Positions 30,352 through 36,996 of a stretch of DNA of 36,996 nucleotides are shown here, piece by piece. The notes beneath the pieces were generated by a model. The model was not told the DNA's origin. It made no database searches and worked only from the letters and a program-made list of their open reading frames with translations. Position 1 is the stretch's first letter, and every line of letters begins with the position of its first letter. A program made the position numbers and the translations under genes. Location: the NCBI GenBank assembly GCA_040752915.1, contig JBFMHB010000030.1:1-36996 (forward strand). The letters run 5' to 3'. The stretch is from Acidobacteriota bacterium (GTDB lineage Bacteria > Acidobacteriota > UBA4820 > DSQY01).

Positions 30352-31731
30352 CTAGGGCCACTGCCACACGAAGGTGGTGGCAGGAATGCCCGGGTTGGCG
30401 AAGGTGAAGGTGGCGGGGGTGTTCTTGGGGACCTGGGACTTCAAGTCCGCTCCGCCCTGGATCACGAGTTTCGTGCTCGACTTGTACGCAACACTGGACC
30501 AAGCCGCCCCGTTGATCGTGACCGTGGTGTGGGGCGTGAAGTGGGTCCCGGTGACGACGAACCGGAAGGAGGGGGTGGACACCTTCTTCATGGTGGCCGC
30601 CTGGGGGGCCTCCAGATACGGGGCCACCTCCGGAGCGATCTTACCGATGTCCACGCCCTGATTCATGGCCGAGGAGTCGCAGGCGGCGCCGCCCGTTCCG
30701 AAGTGGTGGAGGGCCACCACCCGGTAGGGCTCGCTGTAGGTCAGGACGGGGGAGCCCGAGGAGCCGCCCTCGGTATCCGCGAAGTACCCCACGTCGGAGT
30801 TCTTGGCGTTCCCCTTGAGGCCCACCGCCTGGATCGTGGCGTTTCCGCCCGCGTCCAAATCGGAAGCGACGCCGAACCGCTTCGGGCTCCCCCCGGGGTG
30901 CTGAGGGATCCAGATCCGCGTTCCCGTGGCGGGCGTGGAGTCCCCGAGGGTGAGGTGGCCGTACCGGGCGGCCGGATCGTCCGATTCGAAGTACAGGAGG
31001 CTGTAGTCGAGCTTCTGGTTCGTCGAGAGGAAATGGGCTCCGGTGGTGGTGGTTTCCGTGGAGGGAACCCCGGTGCCGCACCCCGAGTACTGGTAGCGCC
31101 ACCGCACTTCCAGGGAGTTGGCCTCGCTCTCCGAATCCACGCAGTGGTTGTTCGTCAGGAAGTGCTCGTAAGGCGAAACGAGGGACCCGGTGCAAAGGTA
31201 CCAGCCCCCGCCATCGTCCTCGAAGAGCATCCGCCCCACCGCGTCCCCGGCCGAGCGGAGGGAAGGACCGTAACAGGCCGGATCGCGGGAGTCGTTGGAG
31301 CCGCAGATGGACTCGGGATCGAGGTCCGCCGATTCGGCGAGGATTCGCTCCGACCCGCGGGCCAGGCCGTCCACTACGAGCCCCCAGGGCATGGAGCCCT
31401 CTGCGGGCCAGACCTCGAGCACCGCCCGATCGCCGTCCACGGAGGGCAGCCACCGGCCATCGAGGGGCCCCACGTGGGAGAAAACCAGCGCGCCCGCCCC
31501 GTCGTGGAGGAGGAAGAGATCCTCGGGACCGAGGTCCAGCGTGTCCAGGTGGAACCTGAGGAAGGTGGCCCCCGGAAGGACGACCTCCTGGCTCCACATC
31601 CCTCCCCGCACGGGATGGGGGCTCTCGATCCGGGCGTCGAGGGAATCGCCGACCCGGAGGCGGGCCTCGGGAGTCAGGATGAACGCGGCGGACGCGACGG
31701 CGGCGACCCACAACGCGGTTTTCCGGCGCAT
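30352..31731 (-). CDS. Secreted trypsin-like serine protease with C-terminal Ig/TIG-like domain
   Basis: A 459-residue protein with a signal peptide (RRKTALWVAAVASAAFIL). A beta-rich N-terminal region spans about 25-135, the chymotrypsin-fold domain about 155-375, and an IPT/TIG-like domain about 380-459 (FRFVVTGTHFTPHTTVTING). The catalytic triad is complete: H196 in FLTNNHCVD, D242 in LDYSLLYF and S325 in GGSSGSP. Several Cys pairs suggest disulfides. The arrangement resembles lysyl-endopeptidase-type bacterial S1 proteases. An Asp (D319) six residues before the serine could act as the trypsin-like pocket residue, which is inference. GGAGG precedes the ATG, and a plausible promoter lies just upstream. 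Confidence 0.9.
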   Translation of the reverse strand: MRRKTALWVAAVASAAFILTPEARLRVGDSLDARIESPHPVRGGMWSQEVVLPGATFLRFHLDTLDLGPEDLFLLHDGAGALVFSHVGPLDGRWLPSVDGDRAVLEVWPAEGSMPWGLVVDGLARGSERILAESADLDPESICGSNDSRDPACYGPSLRSAGDAVGRMLFEDDGGGWYLCTGSLVSPYEHFLTNNHCVDSESEANSLEVRWRYQYSGCGTGVPSTETTTTGAHFLSTNQKLDYSLLYFESDDPAARYGHLTLGDSTPATGTRIWIPQHPGGSPKRFGVASDLDAGGNATIQAVGLKGNAKNSDVGYFADTEGGSSGSPVLTYSEPYRVVALHHFGTGGAACDSSAMNQGVDIGKIAPEVAPYLEAPQAATMKKVSTPSFRFVVTGTHFTPHTTVTINGAAWSSVAYKSSTKLVIQGGADLKSQVPKNTPATFTFANPGIPATTFVWQWP

Positions 31732-31778
31732 GGCAAGAACCTCCGCTCCCCCCAGCCGGGGGTGGAACCGCCTTTCAA

Positions 31779-31806
31779 CTTATCCCCTTTGGCCGGCTGC
31801 CGTCAA
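31779..31806 (-). promoter_or_regulatory. Candidate promoter of the protease gene
   Basis: On the minus strand TTGACG (31806-31801, five of six matches), a 16-base spacer and GATAAG (31784-31779, four of six). The predicted start is about 40 bases before the ATG at 31731. It lies in the 87-base gap after the LptFG stop. Confidence 0.45.
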
Positions 31807-31818
31807 CGCGAGGGAGCG

Positions 31819-34122
31819 TCAGGTTCGAAGGTTGAGGAGCAGGAAGCCCCCCGCGCAGGCGAAGAGGAAGGCGGGCGCCCACGCGGCCAGGGCAGGGTCG
31901 AGCCAGGCCATGACCCCTACGGAGTTGAACACCGCCGAGAGCGTGTAGAACCCCACCACGAGGAGGAGCGCGATGGCGATGCCGTACAGGGAGCCCCTGC
32001 GGCCCGCCAGGAATGCGAAGGGGAGCCCGGCGAGGAGGAGCACGAGGGGCGCGCTTCCTTCGGAGAACTTCTTGTAGTAGTCCATTCGCTGCTGATCGGC
32101 GGGGAACCCCCGCTCCTCCAGCCGCCGGATCAGACGCCTCAGCTCCGAAGAGGAGAAGTACCGGCCCTCCCGCTGGGGCGGCAGGACGAAGTAATCCAGT
32201 GGGAGCTTCACGTCGAGCCGCCCCGGCGCCAGTTCCTCGAAAGCGGGCCTCGCCCCGCGGTCCCACCTCCATCCCTTGGCGTATTCGAGGCTCGTCTTCT
32301 CCGAAAAGGAGCTGCGCTTGAGGAAGGTGCGGCTGCGGATCCGGAACCGGTCCGGGTCCAGGCCGTAGACCGAGAACCCCTGAAAGGACTTGGAGCGGGC
32401 GTCGTAGTGGTTGTAATGGAAGAGGGCCCCTCGGTCCGGCGCGAAGAGCCACACGTCCATGGTGCTGGCCACGTTCCGGGCCGTGTAGTTTTTGAGCTTG
32501 TCGCGCAGGTTCAGGGCCTTCCGGCTGGCGGCGGGCACCACGGCCTCCTGGAACCCCCACGTGAGGAACCCCGCCGCGGCGCCCAGGGCCAGGGCGGGGA
32601 GGCAGAGCCGGAAGAGGGAGATGCCCGAGGCCTTCAGCGCCGTCAGTTCGTTCGTCCGCTCCAGGATTCCGAAGGTCACCAGCACCGTCATGAGCACGGC
32701 GAGGGGGGCCAGGAGCGTGAGCACCTCGGGCGAACGGGCGAGGAGGTACTTGAAGAGGACCTTCCCCTTGTCGGCCCCCGAGAGAAACTCGGAGAGCCCC
32801 CGGATCTCGATGATCCAGTCCAGAAGGAGCACGGAGAGCCCGATGAGCAAGGCGTAGCGGAGCATCTGCCCCAGGAGGTACCGGTCCAGGATCTTGAGCC
32901 AGGACCCGAGCCGGAACCTCCCCCGGGGGGACGTGCCTGCAGACGAGGGCTCCCGGGAAGGAAAGAGGAGCAGGAAGGGGCGCATCCAAAGCGGCTCGGC
33001 CATCCGGTCCTTCCGGGCCAGGAAGAGTAGCCCGGCGAAGAGGAGGAGGGCATCGGGGAACCAGGCGGCCACGTCGGGCCGGACCTTCCCCGCCACCGCC
33101 AGGTCCGCCAGGGCCGACAGAAGGATCCAGTAGACCAGGAGGACGATGAGGGAGAGGCTGAAGCCGGCGCCCTTGCCGCCCCGCAGGTTCACCATGCCCA
33201 GGGGCACGCCCACCAGGACGAAGATGAGGGCGGCGAAGGCGGTGGCCAGGCGCCGGTGGAGTTCGTAGGAGAGGCCGTTGCGGATCCGCTCCGCCTCCTG
33301 GGCTCCCGCGTTCCCCTGGGGGAGTCGGAGGCGCCCCAGGAGTTCGCGCGTGGACAACTCCGTCAGGCTCTTGCGCTGGCTCTTCGCCGTGTCGGGGGCG
33401 GTCTCGACCGTGAGGGCCTGCTCCTCGAAGGTCGCCACCTGGACCTTGCCCGGCGTCTTCCGGTTGAACTGGATCGTCTCGCCCTTCTCCAAAAGGAACG
33501 TGAGGGTGCCCGACTCGGGGGAGCGCACCACCCTTCCGTAGTCCGCGAGGGTGAGGATGTCCACCGAGGGGCCTGTCCGGTTGAAGACGAAGACCCCTTC
33601 GTACCGGCCTGCGGCCACGTCCGCCGACCTCGCGTAGAGGAGCACGCCCGGCACCCGGTCGAAGAAGGCCCCGGGCTTGAGGAGCCGGACCAGGTTCAGG
33701 GCCTGGGCCGATTCGGTCTGGATCCGGTCCGACTGGGCCCGGCAGGCGGGGATGAGCCACAGGTTGAAGGCCAGGAGGAGCGCGAAGAGGGCCGTTCCGA
33801 ACAGGAGGGGGGCCCGAAGAAAGGCGGCCCCCCGAAGGCCGCCCGCGCGCATGGCCACGATCTCGCTGTCCGCCGACAGTCGGCCGTAGGCGATGATGGT
33901 GCCCACCAGGAGCGCCACGGGGATCGTGTAGGCAAGGAGGTTGGGCAGGCTCAGCAGGAAGAGGACCCCGCTCGCCGAGGCCGAGAGGCCCTGCTGGATG
34001 ACCAGGCCCGCCAGCTGGAAAAGGAGATTGATGAGGAAGAAGAAGGAGTACACCACGAGCCCGATGGCGAAGGGCCCCGCCATCTCCCGAAGGATGTACC
34101 GGTCGAGGATCCTCAGGCCCAC
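31819..34122 (-). CDS. LptF-LptG fusion, LPS export permease
   Basis: A 767-residue inner-membrane protein in which two LptF/LptG-family permeases are joined in one chain. The first half (about 1-365) starts LRILDRYILREM, with the LptF-like VGVPLGM block and membrane helices around a periplasmic beta region. A linker of about 40 residues follows (MAEPLWMRPFLLLFPSREPS and on). The second half (from about 406) starts LKILDRYLLGQMLRYALL, with GILERTNELTALKASGISLF as in LptG, a periplasmic domain and final helices. Normally LptF and LptG are separate ~360-residue proteins that pair with the LptB ATPase to extract LPS. LptB is not in the window. GTG 34122 with GGGGAGG upstream is chosen over an Arg-rich in-frame extension to 34239. 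No stop or frameshift separates the halves. Confidence 0.92.
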   Translation of the reverse strand: MGLRILDRYILREMAGPFAIGLVVYSFFFLINLLFQLAGLVIQQGLSASASGVLFLLSLPNLLAYTIPVALLVGTIIAYGRLSADSEIVAMRAGGLRGAAFLRAPLLFGTALFALLLAFNLWLIPACRAQSDRIQTESAQALNLVRLLKPGAFFDRVPGVLLYARSADVAAGRYEGVFVFNRTGPSVDILTLADYGRVVRSPESGTLTFLLEKGETIQFNRKTPGKVQVATFEEQALTVETAPDTAKSQRKSLTELSTRELLGRLRLPQGNAGAQEAERIRNGLSYELHRRLATAFAALIFVLVGVPLGMVNLRGGKGAGFSLSLIVLLVYWILLSALADLAVAGKVRPDVAAWFPDALLLFAGLLFLARKDRMAEPLWMRPFLLLFPSREPSSAGTSPRGRFRLGSWLKILDRYLLGQMLRYALLIGLSVLLLDWIIEIRGLSEFLSGADKGKVLFKYLLARSPEVLTLLAPLAVLMTVLVTFGILERTNELTALKASGISLFRLCLPALALGAAAGFLTWGFQEAVVPAASRKALNLRDKLKNYTARNVASTMDVWLFAPDRGALFHYNHYDARSKSFQGFSVYGLDPDRFRIRSRTFLKRSSFSEKTSLEYAKGWRWDRGARPAFEELAPGRLDVKLPLDYFVLPPQREGRYFSSSELRRLIRRLEERGFPADQQRMDYYKKFSEGSAPLVLLLAGLPFAFLAGRRGSLYGIAIALLLVVGFYTLSAVFNSVGVMAWLDPALAAWAPAFLFACAGGFLLLNLRT

Positions 34123-34265
34123 GGCGCCTCCCCATTCAGGATAGCGCGGGAGGGGGGGAACGGGAAGCCGCGCCGGCCGGCCCGCCTCGCTGGAACCAAA
34201 GACCCTCGCCCGACGTAGACTCAAGCGATTGGCCGGCACGGAGCACCATGGGAGGAGGGGAATCC

Positions 34266-35621
34266 ATGAACCATCCTGAGATCACGCCGAAGCCGGCGCC
34301 CATCCAAGGCGAGCCCATTCCGGGTGACGAGACGGGAGAGTTCGCTCCGGCCCTGCCGGAGGAGCGCCTGGCCCACATCGACTTCATCCGGGGCGCGGCC
34401 CTCTTCGGCGTCCTGGCCATGAACCTCCAATACTTCTTCCGAGGCCCTTACGAACTCTTCGTATGGAGCGGCCACACCCACCCCGGCTTTCTCAACGACT
34501 GCGTGGACGACCTCCTGTCCCTCCTGGTCGAGGGCAAGGCCATGACGCTCTTCTCCATGCTCTTCGCCGTGGGCCTGTCCATCCAGATGGAACGAAAGCT
34601 CGCGCGCGGGGGCTCCTTCTGGGGTTTCGCGCTCAGGAGGATCGGAGCCCTCTTCGCCATCGGGGCGGCCCACATCGTGCTGATCTGGAACGGAGACATC
34701 CTCACGATGTACGCCCTCATGGCCCTCCCGCTCTTCGCCTTCCTGAAGCGAAGGACACGAACTCTTCACATCTGGCTGGGGACCCTCCTCGGGCTCGCCG
34801 GGGTGGCCGGCGCCATCTTCGGCTTCGTCCGCCTCTCTTCCCCGCAGAACGGCGAGAGGCGCGCCCAGGCCCTCGCCGATGCGTCGGCCATGGCGCAAAA
34901 GCTCCTGGAGGGATACGGCCAGACGGGATGGTGGGACATCCTGGTGTTCCGCCTGCAGGATTACCTCGAACACCTGGGCATGATGGCCGGGGGGCTGGTT
35001 CTCGTCCTCCTGAACTTCCTGGTGGGCCTCGCCGTCTGGCGGTCCGGCATCTTGCAGAACCCCGCGACGAACCTGCCCAGGATCCGGCGCGCGGCCCTCT
35101 GGCTCAGCGGTCTGGGGCTGGCCACGGGGGGCGTCAACCTCTTCATCCGTCCCCTCGCGGAATACGCCCGGAGCCACGGCCCCTGGGCCAAACTCCTGGC
35201 CCTGCCCCTGAGCCTCTCGCAGATCTACCACATGCCCCTTCTCGGGCTGGGATTCGGCGCCTTGCTCCTCCTGCTCTGGCAGAGCGGCCGGGCGCGGAGT
35301 CTCCTGGACGCCGTCGCCGCGGCGGGCCGCATGGCGCTCACCCAGTACCTTCTCCAGAGCCTGGTCATGACGGCGGTGTTTTACGGCTGGGGCCTCGGCC
35401 TGTACGGCAAGATCGGCTCCGCGGCGGGCCTGGGAATCGCCGCCTCCTTCTACGCGATCCAGGTGGCGGCAAGCGCCTGGTGGCTGAGGCGGTACCGTTT
35501 CGGACCCGCGGAGTGGCTCTGGCGGTCCGCCGGGTACGCCCGCCTCCAGCCCTTCCGTCTGGCGATCCCTTCCGCCGCGCCATCGGCGCCCCTCGCCCCG
35601 GAACCCGCCCGGAAGGGGTAG
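34266..35621 (+). CDS. DUF418 family membrane protein
   Basis: A 451-residue inner-membrane protein with about ten hydrophobic helices. The family start LAHIDFIRGAALFGVLAMNL (about 36-55) is typical of DUF418/acyltransferase-3-like proteins. The C-terminal block AAAGRMALTQYLLQSLVMTA followed by FYGWGLGLYGKIG and FGPAEWLWRSAGY matches the DUF418 domain. The function is unknown, with a transport or O-acyl-transfer-like role suggested for relatives. ATG 34266 is chosen because GGAGGGG lies directly before it; an in-frame ATG at 34248 has no ribosome site. It diverges from LptFG with a gap of about 140 bases. Confidence 0.88.
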   Translation: MNHPEITPKPAPIQGEPIPGDETGEFAPALPEERLAHIDFIRGAALFGVLAMNLQYFFRGPYELFVWSGHTHPGFLNDCVDDLLSLLVEGKAMTLFSMLFAVGLSIQMERKLARGGSFWGFALRRIGALFAIGAAHIVLIWNGDILTMYALMALPLFAFLKRRTRTLHIWLGTLLGLAGVAGAIFGFVRLSSPQNGERRAQALADASAMAQKLLEGYGQTGWWDILVFRLQDYLEHLGMMAGGLVLVLLNFLVGLAVWRSGILQNPATNLPRIRRAALWLSGLGLATGGVNLFIRPLAEYARSHGPWAKLLALPLSLSQIYHMPLLGLGFGALLLLLWQSGRARSLLDAVAAAGRMALTQYLLQSLVMTAVFYGWGLGLYGKIGSAAGLGIAASFYAIQVAASAWWLRRYRFGPAEWLWRSAGYARLQPFRLAIPSAAPSAPLAPEPARKG

Positions 35622-35654
35622 CGGGAATCCACCGAAGGTCTCGCTGTCGCCCGC

Positions 35655-36464
35655 CTACGGCGCGGCGAGGATGGCCTTCACGGCGGCGATTTCCTTCTCC
35701 AGCCCGTAGCGGCACTTGGCCTGGAGGGCTGCGTCCTCGCCCGGGCAGGGTCCTTGGGCCAGCTTCGCCTCCAGGGGCGGCAAGACCACCTTGGCGTAGT
35801 AGTCCTTGTGCTTCGTGTCCGCCAGGACCCAGTCCTGCCCGTTCCATTCGTACACGTGCGGGATCCCGGGCAATCCGTCCGCAAAAGCCCATCCCTCAGG
35901 CCACTCCAGGATTTCGTCGGCCAGGATGCGGTTACCCCCGGATCCCTCTGGACGATAAAGACGACTGGCGAGGGTCGGGTATTCTCCTTGATTGCCGATT
36001 CTGCGCTGGTGAAACAGACCGCCAACTTGTTCGACCAGGACCAGATAATCGGCTTTCCCGTTTTCTGCAACGCACAGCAGAGCGACCCTGCCGTCACCAT
36101 GGAGGTCTACGAACCCGTACTCCTGGTACACGTGGACGTCGAACTCCGGATAGGTTGCGCCCTCCTCGTCTTGAAACGTCAGACCCGTGTAGGCCCGGGA
36201 CACAACGCTGTAAGACGGGGAATCTTCATCGTAGGGGTATACGAAGGTGCAGAGGAATTGCTGAACCGTATCCACCGAAGAGAAGATCTCCTGCAATTTC
36301 GCAGTGTGTTCTACGGTCCACGGTACGCCTGCCGCCGCATCCCGGACGGAAGCGCATTGGACGGGGATGTACTCCGAACAGGTCGCCGCGTGTATCCTGA
36401 CCGCCAGTCCCAATGCGGCCAGAAGCAACGGACTCGCCAGGCCTATGCGGCATCCTTTCTCCAT
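35655..36464 (-). CDS. Exported hypothetical protein
   Basis: A 269-residue protein with a signal-peptide-like N-terminus (CRIGLASPLLLAALGLAVRI) and several Cys in the mature part, possibly disulfide-bonded. A central segment with aromatic-rich beta strands contains YGFVDLHGDGRVALLCV, reminiscent of DxDGDG calcium or FG-GAP-like loops. The C-terminus is helical and charged. I do not recognise the family. ATG 36464 is chosen because it opens a normal signal peptide; an in-frame ATG at 36503 adds 13 residues without a ribosome site. It converges with the DUF418 gene. Base composition is somewhat less GC-rich than its neighbours, by eye. Confidence 0.75.
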   Translation of the reverse strand: MEKGCRIGLASPLLLAALGLAVRIHAATCSEYIPVQCASVRDAAAGVPWTVEHTAKLQEIFSSVDTVQQFLCTFVYPYDEDSPSYSVVSRAYTGLTFQDEEGATYPEFDVHVYQEYGFVDLHGDGRVALLCVAENGKADYLVLVEQVGGLFHQRRIGNQGEYPTLASRLYRPEGSGGNRILADEILEWPEGWAFADGLPGIPHVYEWNGQDWVLADTKHKDYYAKVVLPPLEAKLAQGPCPGEDAALQAKCRYGLEKEIAAVKAILAAP

Positions 36465-36503
36465 GGCTTGCCTAGTTTCTGCAGAAAAAGACCGTGTCAG
36501 CAT

Positions 36504-36996
36504 GGGTGGTTCTCAAAGGGTTGTTTTCGATGTTGCGAACCCAGGAAGGAGGGAAAACGGGCGGGTTCGCGGGAATGTGCGGACATTGTAGAGACAGGCC
36601 TTCTGCCTCTTCTGCCTTTCTTGGCCATCCTCAAGCCCTGCCGCCAGAAGAGTACCCCCCAGGACTCTTCGGAGCAAGGACTTGCTGTGCCATCTCCCTT
36701 CGGCGTCTTTCTCCTTCATTCTTCTCCCCCTCTTGAGACGGCCGCCTCCAAACCCCTCTCCGTCCTCCGGGCGGCGGAATCGGTCCAACGGGTTCCATGG
36801 GTTCGAATCTACCCCCCCCCCGCGTTGTCAAGGGGGGTGCGCCGCGGGCCATCTTTCGCCGGCTGAAAGGGGAAAGGCGGGAAGCCTGTCCAAGATCTTT
36901 TTGGGCCCGTTTTGTGCGGCCTGCCTTCCGGAGCGAAGCGGAGGAAGGCGCGTCCCGGCGCCGGTGGGCCGAGTGCAAGGAAGCCGAGGCGGCCGC
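36504..36996. other. Gene-free tail of the window
   Basis: No convincing gene; the open frames are short and low-complexity. It contains the leader of the minus-strand hypothetical gene, a run of ten C (36812-36821) that can pair with GGGGGG at 36832-36837, and a TTGACA on the minus strand (36831-36826) without a good -10 at normal spacing (TAGATT lies 14 bases away). The last 110 bases are dispersed repeat copy B. Confidence 0.6.
36884..36996 (+). repeat. Dispersed repeat copy B (cut by window end)
   Basis: Matches copy A in inverse orientation in three blocks: 36884-36902 (19 of 19), 36919-36969 (51 of 51) and 36975-36996 (21 of 22). The last two blocks are five bases apart here but 278 bases apart in copy A. 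The element continues past the window. No coding potential is seen. Confidence 0.85.

Noticed and set aside
29329-33030. A 1233-codon open frame on the plus strand
   Set aside because: It lies opposite the exchanger, protease and LptFG genes. Its sequence is low-complexity and has no domain.
36788-36821. GGGTTCGAATC, which resembles a tRNA T-loop
   Set aside because: The flanking bases do not form a T-stem, and no acceptor, D or anticodon arm can be placed around it.
1-36996. CRISPR array, tRNA or rRNA genes, phage or transposase genes
   Set aside because: No spaced direct repeats of CRISPR size, no cloverleaf and no transposase motif were seen on reading both strands. The only recombinase is the Xer-type gene in a housekeeping operon.

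Overview
The window is high-GC, densely packed bacterial chromosome from a Gram-negative. It has a fused LptF-LptG lipopolysaccharide exporter, MurA, GalU, a lipoprotein and many exported proteins. The mix (methylcrotonyl-type carboxylase, NtrB/NtrC pairs, GGDEF and HD-GYP signalling, a planctomycete-type cytochrome motif, a giant ankyrin protein, GTG/TTG starts) would suit an Acidobacteriota-like or deltaproteobacterial-type lineage. That placement is inference, because no rRNA or marker set is present. No rRNA, tRNA, CRISPR array, phage module or transposase was seen.

Layout. (1) 189-6313, plus: acyl-CoA carboxylase beta subunit, enoyl-CoA hydratase-like protein, multi-PAS histidine kinase and NtrC-family regulator, the last three with overlapping ends. 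(2) 6440-12972: HAD phosphatase, two-domain M16 peptidase, lipoprotein, mono-haem cytochrome-like protein, GYD-domain protein, and a coiled-coil DUF349-like protein on the minus strand. (3) 13362-16496: GAF/HD-GYP protein, DCC-family protein, DUF2238 membrane protein, small exported protein. (4) 16497-17265: gene-free repeat region with seven tandem heptamers, a 271-bp imperfect palindrome and a dispersed repeat whose second copy lies inverted at the window end. (5) 22058-17266, minus: AI-2E-family permease, murA, rdgB, xerC-like recombinase, inositol monophosphatase, apparently one operon. (6) 22273-28100, plus: galU, M23-type endopeptidase homologue, 29-repeat exported ankyrin protein. (7) 34122-28137, minus: LptFG fusion, trypsin-like protease with a C-terminal Ig-like domain, NCX-like exchanger, PAS-GGDEF cyclase. 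(8) 34266-36996: DUF418 membrane protein, exported hypothetical protein, gene-free tail with the second repeat copy.

How the genes fit together. Region 1 joins a probable leucine/isovalerate catabolic step to a cytoplasmic sensor-regulator pair. The regulator has an altered GAFTGA loop, so its sigma-54 output is uncertain. Regions 3 and 7 hold opposing c-di-GMP enzymes. Regions 5-7 are mostly cell-envelope work: peptidoglycan precursor, UDP-glucose, peptidoglycan-hydrolase-like protein and LPS export. I cannot point to one clearly new defence or mobile system. The strongest candidates for something undescribed are the nested repeat element at 16897-17173, the exported ankyrin protein beside the M23 protein, the GAFPEA regulator, and a cysteine-bearing PAS domain shared by two unlinked signalling proteins.
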